DNA of 64,000 bases from Saccharopolyspora sp. NFXS83. GTDB taxonomy: Bacteria > Actinomycetota > Actinomycetes > Mycobacteriales > Pseudonocardiaceae. The DNA lies in contig NZ_JAPFGB010000003.1 of assembly GCF_026241095.1 (NCBI RefSeq), forward strand, positions 1 to 64,000, written 5' to 3'. The notes below the pieces were generated by a model. It was not told where the DNA came from, did not search any database, and saw only the letters and a program-made list of their open reading frames with translations. Position 1 is the stretch's first letter; every line of letters starts with the position of its first letter. Below are positions 61,853-64,000 of this stretch, in pieces. The position numbers and the translations under genes are program-made.

Positions 61853-63636
61853 CCATGCGCAGGATCCGCCGATCGCAGATCGTCAGCCCGTTCGGCCCTG
61901 GGGCGATCATCGACCTGGTCGGTGAGTCGTTCGTTGCCGAGGACGCCGGAAACTGGCGCGGCAAGCCTGAGTACGTGTCCTTCCCGAGGTTGGCCGCGTA
62001 CCTGCGGGTGGACGAGCTTAGAACTCCGAGACCTGGCGGAAAACTGCCGTACTTCCGCTTCCCGCAGTGGCTGTTCTGCTTCCACTGCCGAGGCATGGCG
62101 CGCTGGAGCTACAAGTGCGAGAAGGCGAATGAGGCGCCCATGTGCGAGACATGCGGCGGGCGCCGGCAACTGGTTCCGATGCGGTTCGTGGCCGTCTGCG
62201 GGAACGGACACCTGACCGACGTGAACTGGTTCCGGTGGGCGCATTCGGACCCGCGTCGTGACCGCAACCAGGCGCAGTGCGCGACGACCGACCTGCGCTT
62301 CGAGAACAGGTCCGACGTCGGCGGTGGTCTGCGGTCGCTCGAAGTGGTGTGCCGCCGATGCCGCGCCCACCGGTCTCTGGAGAACCTGACCATGAAGGGG
62401 GCGCTCACGCAGATCGGAATGAAGTGCCCCGGTACTCAACCCTGGCAGAGCCAGGCGGATCAGCAACCGTGCAGCGAACCGCTCATCGCAATGCAACGCG
62501 GGGCGTCCAGCGTCTACTTCCCCACCGTGGTCAGCGCCATCGACATTCCACCGGAGTCCGACTACTCCGAGACGAGTTCCGTCTCCTCCGCGCTGTCGCA
62601 ACGGAAGGACTTCAAGCTCCTCATCTCCGATCCCCAGTACAGCCTGCGCGATGGGATTGTCGCCCACATCGCGCAGGAAATGCAGATCACCCCCGCTGAG
62701 GTCGAGGCCGAACTGGCGAGTCAGCTCAGGGAAGAGCCCGGCACCGAACAGGGATCGCCTGACGATATCCACCCGAACGAGTGGAAGGCACTGTGCACAC
62801 CTCAGGATCGGCCCGACCCGAGGGACAACTTCATCACCCGGCGAGCGCAACGGCCGGATTCCCGGGTATCCGGCGGATCGTCTGCCGCCGAACTCGCGGC
62901 CATCTTGGACGACGTCATCCTGGTGGATCGATTACGCGAAGTACGCGTACTGACGGACTTCAAGCGGTACACCATGCGGGAGTCGGTTCCCGCCAACCTC
63001 TCTAGCCCTGGTGACTTCCTCCCGGCCGTGGAGGTCTTCGGGGAGGGCTACTTCCTGCGTTTCAACGAAAGTGCGCTCACCTCCTGGGAAGCGCAGCCGA
63101 AAGTGCGCGAACGCTTCGGCAAGCTCAGCGCCAGGCAGCAGGCCCACGCATCCTGGCTAACGACACCCACTCCACGGCTTGTGCTCCTCCACACGTTCGC
63201 CCACCTGCTCCTGCGCAACACCGCGTTCGAGGCTGGCTACTCGACTTCTTCGCTCCGCGAACGCCTTTACGTGACCCCTGAGTCGAACCAGCCCGCCATG
63301 GCGGGAATCCTCGTGTACACGGCTGCCGGTGACACCGAGGGAACACTGGGCGGACTCGTCCGGATGGGCGAGTACGAGCGGCTCTCCAGGCTGTTCTACA
63401 CCTCGGTGGCATCGGCGCAGTGGTGTTCCTTCGACCCCGTGTGCGGCGAATCCCCGGGCCAGGGACCGGGCGGCCTGTCGCTGGCGGCTTGCCACGCGTG
63501 CTCACTCGTCCCGGAGACGAGCTGCGTAGCGGCGAACCGGCTGCTCGACCGGAAGCTGCTCATCGACGAGGAGTACGGTTTCTTCACCTCCCTCGCCACG
63601 GCGCTGGACCAGGTTCCCGGTGGAGGAACCTGGTGA
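61849..63636 (+). CDS. drmB: DISARM protein DrmB (DUF1998)
   Basis: 595 aa from ATG 61849, with ATGA overlap with drmA. The N-terminus MRRIRRSQIVSPFGPGAIID is typical of DrmB. Zinc clusters appear at FCFHCRGMARWS...MCETCGG and VVCRRCRAHR. The C-terminal DUF1998 domain has RLVLLHTFAHLLLRNTAFEA, GTLGGLVRMGEYERLSRLF and a final CHACSLVPETSC. DrmB forms a complex with DrmA in characterised DISARM systems. The stop overlaps the next start. Confidence 0.9.
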   Translation: MTMRRIRRSQIVSPFGPGAIIDLVGESFVAEDAGNWRGKPEYVSFPRLAAYLRVDELRTPRPGGKLPYFRFPQWLFCFHCRGMARWSYKCEKANEAPMCETCGGRRQLVPMRFVAVCGNGHLTDVNWFRWAHSDPRRDRNQAQCATTDLRFENRSDVGGGLRSLEVVCRRCRAHRSLENLTMKGALTQIGMKCPGTQPWQSQADQQPCSEPLIAMQRGASSVYFPTVVSAIDIPPESDYSETSSVSSALSQRKDFKLLISDPQYSLRDGIVAHIAQEMQITPAEVEAELASQLREEPGTEQGSPDDIHPNEWKALCTPQDRPDPRDNFITRRAQRPDSRVSGGSSAAELAAILDDVILVDRLREVRVLTDFKRYTMRESVPANLSSPGDFLPAVEVFGEGYFLRFNESALTSWEAQPKVRERFGKLSARQQAHASWLTTPTPRLVLLHTFAHLLLRNTAFEAGYSTSSLRERLYVTPESNQPAMAGILVYTAAGDTEGTLGGLVRMGEYERLSRLFYTSVASAQWCSFDPVCGESPGQGPGGLSLAACHACSLVPETSCVAANRLLDRKLLIDEEYGFFTSLATALDQVPGGGTW

Positions 63637-64000
63637 GTGGGGAAACAACGAGTCCGTGCCCGGACGGCGGCAGATACGCGGTCGTTGCCACTGCCGCCGG
63701 AGTGGACCAGACCCGTGCAGCGGTCAAGTGCCTGGTGAGGCTCCGGCAACGTGGCGCAAGGGCGCGCATCGTCGGCAAGGGACGTGTGCTTCGCGTGCGT
63801 GTCCAGGACTTGCTTCCGTTAGATCTGAAGAGGCGCGGCGTTGTCGGCTACTTTCCGTACGTACGGGACCTCTGGAAGACGGTTCTGGGTTCACAACCGG
63901 ACGGGTTCAGCCACTACGACCTCGAACTGCACGAGTTCCAGGCGCAACTCGGACACCGGTCCTCGAAGCCGGCGCCGCACGAGCAACTCCTGATCATCCA
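63633..64000 (+). CDS. fourth gene of DISARM-like operon, 3' truncated by the window
   Basis: The start is GTG 63633, overlapping the drmB stop (GTGA), with GGAGG six bases upstream. The visible 122 residues (YAVVATAAGVDQTRAAVKCL, RGARARIVGKGRVLRVRVQD, VVGYFPYVRDLWKTVLG) belong to no family I recognise. No phospholipase D HxK motif (DrmC) or methyltransferase motif appears in this part. The position makes it a likely subunit of the system. Confidence 0.75.
   Translation, partial: MSGETTSPCPDGGRYAVVATAAGVDQTRAAVKCLVRLRQRGARARIVGKGRVLRVRVQDLLPLDLKRRGVVGYFPYVRDLWKTVLGSQPDGFSHYDLELHEFQAQLGHRSSKPAPHEQLLII

Overview
The window is high-GC DNA from an actinomycete. The type I polyketide synthase, the prokaryotic ubiquitin-like protein, the type VII-secretion-like toxin and the abundant GTG starts all fit. 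A Pseudonocardiales-type genome is my guess, but nothing in the sequence names the species.

Layout. (1) 1-19158: the end of a modular type I PKS cluster. A 5'-truncated gene ends in KR-ACP-thioesterase. It overlaps the vestigial ATGA of a 5893-residue protein that begins with a KSQ loading module, followed by three extension modules (DH-KR, DH-KR, KR) and a C-terminal docking tail. The terminal module therefore lies upstream of the loading module. (2) 19.3-46 kb: a stress/dormancy island. It holds seven intact universal stress proteins (USPs) and three decayed ones, an Acg-type nitroreductase, an Rv2004c-like kinase/ATPase, a dead Rv1738-like (DUF1876) gene, a HAD phosphatase and a GH65 phosphorylase (Rv3400/Rv3401-like), PPK2, a zinc alcohol dehydrogenase, CBS proteins, a PiT phosphate transporter with a DUF47 partner, and an APC permease. 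Several promoters carry a DosR/DevR-like box (GGGNCNNNNGNCCC) about 60-90 bp before the start codon. One of these promoters drives an orphan pup gene, with no dop, pafA or proteasome genes nearby. A tRNA 3'-end fragment, a broken integrase and an IS30 end lie just after pup. (3) 46.0-47.3 kb: a complete IS30-family element with perfect 34-bp ends.

(4) 47.5-52.5 kb: an ABC exporter, then a WXG/EspC-like toxin with a NucA/NucB-type nuclease tail. Its neighbour is an overlapping immunity gene that looks like a SUKH domain fused to a Nin/ComJ-like nuclease-inhibitor domain. (5) 52.6-56.1 kb: two paralogous AbrB-like regulator + tyrosine recombinase cassettes facing each other. One is intact and the other has a 1-bp frameshift. 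(6) 57.1-64.0 kb: a tightly overlapping operon of a NERD-nuclease/UvrD-like helicase, DrmA, DrmB and a fourth unrecognised gene that runs off the window. This is a DISARM-like defence locus with an atypical first gene, sitting beside recombinases on what looks like a mobile island.

How the parts relate. The PKS section is a biosynthetic cluster edge. The middle section looks like a DosR-style hypoxia/dormancy regulon under active duplication and decay. The last 17 kb looks like an accessory island of conflict systems (exporter, toxin/immunity, recombinases, anti-phage defence). No rRNA, complete tRNA or CRISPR array was seen.
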